64,000 nt of DNA from Loxodes magnus (lineage: Eukaryota; Ciliophora; Karyorelictea; Loxodida; Loxodidae), in assembly GCA_946699065.1 (NCBI GenBank), contig CAMPDV010000077.1, positions 620,001 to 684,000 on the forward strand, written 5' to 3'. Below, one piece after another: positions 60,101 to 64,000 of this stretch. The notes beneath the pieces were generated by a model. It was not told where the DNA came from. It saw only the letters and a program-made list of their open reading frames with translations, and ran no database searches. Position 1 is the stretch's first letter. Every line of letters starts with the position of its first letter. The translations under genes were made by a program, and so were the position numbers.

Positions 60101-63100
60101 TGAGTGGTCACACTAGTTATGAATCATCTGTGGCTATATCCAGTGATTCCGAGTTCATCGTATCGGGAAGTGCAGATTAGACGGTGAGACTATGGGACGT
60201 CAAGACAGGTACCTGTAAGACCATGAGTAGTCACACTAGTTGTTTATATGCTGTGGCTATATCCAGTGATTCCGAGTTCATCGTATCGGGAAGTGCAGAT
60301 TATACGGTGAGACTATGGGACGTCAAGACAGGTACCTGTAAGACCATGAGTAGTCACACTAGTTGTTTATATGCTGTGGCTATATCCAGTGATTCAGAGT
60401 TCATCGTATCGGGAAGTAGAGATAATACGGTGAGACTATGGGACGTCAAGACAGGTACCTGTAAGACCATGAGTGGTCACACTAGTTATGAATCATCTGT
60501 GGCTATATCCAGTGATTCCGAATTTATCGTATCGGGAAGTGCAGATTAGACGGTGAGACTATGGGACGTCAAGACAGGTACCTGTAAGACCACGAGTAGT
60601 CACACAGATTATGTATTATATGTGGCTATATCCAGTGATTCAGAGTTCATCGTATCGGGAAGTGCAGATTATACGGTGAGACTATGGGACGTCAAGACAG
60701 GTACCTGTAAGACCATGAGTAGTCACACTAGTTGTTTATATGCTGTGGCTATATCCAGTGATTAAGAGTTCATCGTATCGGGAAGTGCAGATTAGACGGT
60801 GAGACTATGGGACGTCAAGACAGGTACCTGTAAGACCATGAGTGGTCACACTAGTTGTTTATATGCTGTGGCTATATCCAGTGATTCAGAGTTCATCGTA
60901 TCGGGAAGTGCAGATTATACGGTGAGACTATGGGACGTCAAGACAGGTACCTGTAAGACCATGAGTGGTCACACTAGTTGTTTATATGCTGTGGCTATAT
61001 CCAGTGATTCCGAGTTCATCGTATCGGGAAGTGCAGATTAGACGGTGAGACTATGGGACGTCAAGACAGGTACCTGTAAGACCATGAGTGGTCACACTAG
61101 TTGTTTATATGCTGTGGCTATATCCAGTGATTCCGAGTTCATCGTATCGGGAAGTAGAGATAATACGGTGAGACTATGGGACGTCAAGACAGGTACCTGT
61201 AAGACCATGAGTGGTCACACTAGTTATGAATCATCTGTGGCTATATCCAGTGATTCCGAGTTCATCGTATCGGGAAGTGCAGATTAGACGGTGAGACTAT
61301 GGGACGTCAAGACAGGTACCTGTAAGACCATGAGTAGTCACACTAGTTGTTTATATGCTGTGGCTATATCCAGTGATTCCGAGTTCATCGTATCGGGAAG
61401 TAGAGATAATACGGTGAGACTATGGGATGTCAAGACAGGTACCTGTAAGACCATGAGTAGTCACACTAGTTGTTTATATGCTGTGGCTATATCCAGTGAT
61501 TCAGAGTTCATTGTATCGGGAAGTCATGATTATACGGTGAGACTATGGGACGTCAAGACAGGTACCTGTAAGACCATGAGTGGTCACACTAGTTATGTAT
61601 GATCTGTGGCTATATCCAGTGATTAAGAGTTCATCGTATCGGGAAGTGCAGATTATACGGTGAGACTATGGGACGTCAAGACAGGTACCTGTAAGACCAT
61701 GAGTAGTCACACTAGTTGTTTATATGCTGTGGCTATATCCAGTGATTCAGAGTTCATCGTATCGGTTAGTGGAGATTATACGGTGAGACTATGGGACGTC
61801 AAGACAGGTACCTGTAAGACCATGAGTGGTCACACTAGTTATGTATATGCTGTGGCTATATCCAGTGATTCCGAGTTCATCGTATCGGTTAGTGGAGATT
61901 ATACGGTGAGACTATGGGACGTCAAGACAGGTACCTGTAAGACATGAGTGGTCACACTAGTTGTTTATATGCTGTGGCTATATCCAGTGATTCCGAGTTC
62001 ATCGTATCGGGAAGTCATGATTATACGGTGAGACTATGGGACGTCAAGACAGGTACCTGTAAGACCATGAGTGGTCACACAGGTTATGTATGTGCTGTGG
62101 CTATATCCAGTGATTAAGAGTTCATCGTATCGGGAAGTCATGTCTAGACGGTGAGACTATGGGACGTCAAGAATGGTACCTGTAAGACCATGAGTAGTCA
62201 CACTAGTTATGTATCATCTGTGGCTATATCCAGTGATTCAGAGTTCATCGTATCGGTTAGTGGAGATTATACGGTGAGACTATGGGACGTCAAGACAGGT
62301 ACCTGTAAGACCATGAGTAGTCACACTAGTTGTTTATATGCTGTGGCTATATCCAGTGATTCCGAGTTCATCGTATCGGTTAGTGGAGATTATACGGTGA
62401 GACTATGGGACGTCAAGACAGGTACCTGTAAGACCATGAGTAGTCACACTAGTTGTTTATATGCTGTGGCTATATCCAGTGATTCCGAGTTCATCGTATC
62501 GGGAAGTGCAGATTATACGGTGAGACTATGGGACGTCAAGACAGGTACCTGTAAGACCATGAGTAGTCACACTAGTTGTTTATATGCTGTGGCTATATCC
62601 AGTGATTAAGAGTTCATCGTATCGGGAAGTCATGTCTAGACGGTGAGACTATGGGACGTCAAGAATGGTACCTGTAAGACCATGAGTAGTCACACTAGTT
62701 ATGTATCATGCTGTGGCTATATCCAGTGATTCAGAGTTCATCGTATCGGGAAGTGCAGATTATACGGTGAGACTATGGGACGTCAAGACAGGTACCTGTA
62801 AGACCATGAGTAGTCACACTAGTTGTTTATATGCTGTGGCTATATCCAGTGATTCCGAGTTCATCGTATCGGGAAGTGCAGATTATACGGTGAGACTATG
62901 GGACGTCAAGACAGGTACCTGTAAGACCATGAGTAGTCACACTAGTTGTTTATATGCTGTGGCTATATCCAGTGATTAAGAGTTCATCGTATCGGGAAGT
63001 CATGTCTAGACGGTGAGACTATGGGACGTCAAGAATGGTACCTGTAAGACCATGAGTAGTCACACTAGTTATGTATCATCTGTGGCTATATCCAGTAATT

Positions 63101-64000
63101 CAGAGTTCATCGTATCGGGAAGTCATGATTATACGGTGAGACTATGGGACGTCAAGACAGGTACCTGTAAGACCATGAGTAGTCACACTAGTTGTTTATA
63201 TGCTGTGGCTATATCCAGTGATTAAGAGTTCATCGTATCGGGAAGTGCAGATTATACGGTGAGACTATGGGACGTCAAGAATGGTACCTGTAAGACCATG
63301 AGTAGTCACACTAGTTATGTATCATCTGTGGCTATATCCAGTAATTCAGAGTTCATCGTATCGGGAAGTCATGATTATACGGTGAGACTATGGGACGTCA
63401 AGACAGGTACCTGTAAGACCATGAGTAGTCACACTAGTTGTTTATATGCTGTGGCTATATCCAGTGATTAAGAGTTCATCGTATCGGGAAGTGCAGATTA
63501 TACGGTGAGACTATGGGACGTCAAGAATGGTACCTGTAAGACCATGAGTAGTCACACTAGTTATGTATCATCTGTGGCTATATCCAGTAATTCAGAGTTC
63601 ATCGTATCGGGAAGTGCAGATTATACGGTGAGACTATGGGACGTCAAGACAGGTACCTGTAAGACCATGAGTGGTCACACTAGTTGTTTATATGCTGTGG
63701 CTATATCCAGTGATTCCGAGTTCATCGTATCGGGAAGTGCAGATTAGACGGTGAGACTATGGGACGTCAAGACAGGTACCTGTAAGACCATGAGTGGTCA
63801 CACTAGTTGTTTATATGCTGTGGCTATATCCAGTGATTCCGAGTTCATCGTATCGGGAAGTGCAGATTATACGGTGAGACTATGGGACGTCAAGACAGGT
63901 ACCTGTAAGACCATGAGTAGTCACACTAGTTGTTTATATGCTGTGGCTATATCCAGTGATTCAGAGTTCATCGTATCGGGAAGTAGAGATAATACGGTGA
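51154..64000 (+). CDS. Giant WD40-repeat protein (partial, runs off the window)
   Basis: Continuous tandem 41-residue units of the form HTSCLYAVAISSDSEFIVSG, S-x-D-x-TVRLWDVKTGTCKTM. The GH/SH dipeptide, the Asp before TVRLWD and the terminal WD are classical WD40 features, so the product should fold as a chain of beta-propellers: 104 units would give about 15 seven-bladed propellers. TAA fills the SSDQEF position and TAG the ADQTVRL position in many units, as Gln. One TGA (about 61602) reads as Trp. Single-base indels occur near 54455 (+1), 56848 (-1), 57165, 57288 and 57345 (+1 each), 61942 (-1) and 62709 (+1); each group restores the frame. No start codon in frame and no other domain is seen upstream. 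It may be a gene, a gene interior or a repeat-rich pseudogene. Confidence 0.8.
51201..63995 (+). repeat. 104 tandem copies of a 123-bp WD40-coding unit
   Basis: The GTGAGACTATGGGACGTC core recurs every 123 bp. From the first at 51201 to the last at 63996 is 104 x 123 + 3 bp, the 3 extra bases being the net of the indels. The units are nearly identical outside two variable sites: codons after CACAC(T/A) and codons after TCGGGAAGT. One unit (about 56097-56215) is unusually diverged. A block of 12 units (1476 bp) is repeated: 51448-52900 equals 52924-54376 in order of variants. A 7-unit (861 bp) shift matches 59692 with 60553. Confidence 0.95.

Noticed and set aside
51448-63747. Dozens of separate short WD40 genes starting MRLWDVK
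   Set aside because: They are pieces of one tandem array cut at TAA and TAG, which are Gln codons here; ATG at MRLWD is merely the first Met after each such codon.
51201-63995. CRISPR array
   Set aside because: The 123-bp units are contiguous with no unique spacers, and encode WD40 repeats.
1-64000. tRNA and rRNA genes
   Set aside because: I found no cloverleaf with proper A and B boxes and no rRNA-like segment by eye; a covariance search would be needed to exclude them.

Overview
The window looks like nuclear DNA of a ciliate that has lost all dedicated stop codons. TAA and TAG sit where glutamine belongs, for example in the TPR units at 404-5121 and the WD40 units at 51154-64000. TGA sits where tryptophan belongs: in the protein kinase it occupies both the W before MAPE and the W of the SDIWSL motif, and in the LINE it gives ETW and LWD. 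TGA also appears to end several genes. A code with Q/Q/W plus TGA stops is that of karyorelict ciliates (Loxodes and relatives) or Condylostoma. The large, very AT-rich, retrotransposon-bearing sequence favours a Loxodes-like karyorelict, but that is inference. Under this code open frames cannot be found by stops. Gene calls here therefore rest on recognisable domains, or on one frame having many codons that begin with G and a balanced protein composition. Boundaries are approximate, and frame changes inside genes are probably short introns or small indels.

Layout. 1-5.1 kb: a minus-strand gene with about 36 TPR repeats followed by a Ser/Thr or TKL-like kinase domain. 5.3-18.9 kb: a compact run of unrecognised genes on both strands. 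18.6-21.9 kb: a 0.35-kb inverted repeat that duplicates the 5' end of one of these genes around a very AT-rich spacer. 22-23.6 kb: AT-rich with no gene seen. 23.7-30.9 kb: more unrecognised genes, one interrupted by a short retroelement with a 17-bp target duplication, and a gene with a WWE-like domain. 30.9-47.3 kb: two 2.23-kb, nearly identical inverted repeats enclosing 11.9 kb. The arms carry the 3' halves of convergent genes, while different 5' halves lie outside the arms. The enclosed segment holds a LINE (endonuclease, reverse transcriptase, (TTTAA)n tail), a coiled-coil gene and a gene with a ubiquitin-like start and a zinc knuckle. 47.3-51.1 kb: AT-rich DNA with two GC-richer islands and one Lys-rich gene. 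51.15 kb to the window end: 104 units of a 123-bp (41-aa) WD40 repeat, much richer in G+C than its surroundings and running off the end.

The most striking object is the WD40 array. The units are almost identical except at two short variable sites, where a small set of alternatives is shuffled from unit to unit. Larger blocks of 12 and 7 units are duplicated, and several single-base indels come in groups that restore the frame. This resembles the high-identity WD40 domains of fungal non-self recognition proteins and suggests rapid turnover of a binding repertoire, but no effector domain is visible in the window. The TPR-kinase is a second solenoid-repeat gene.
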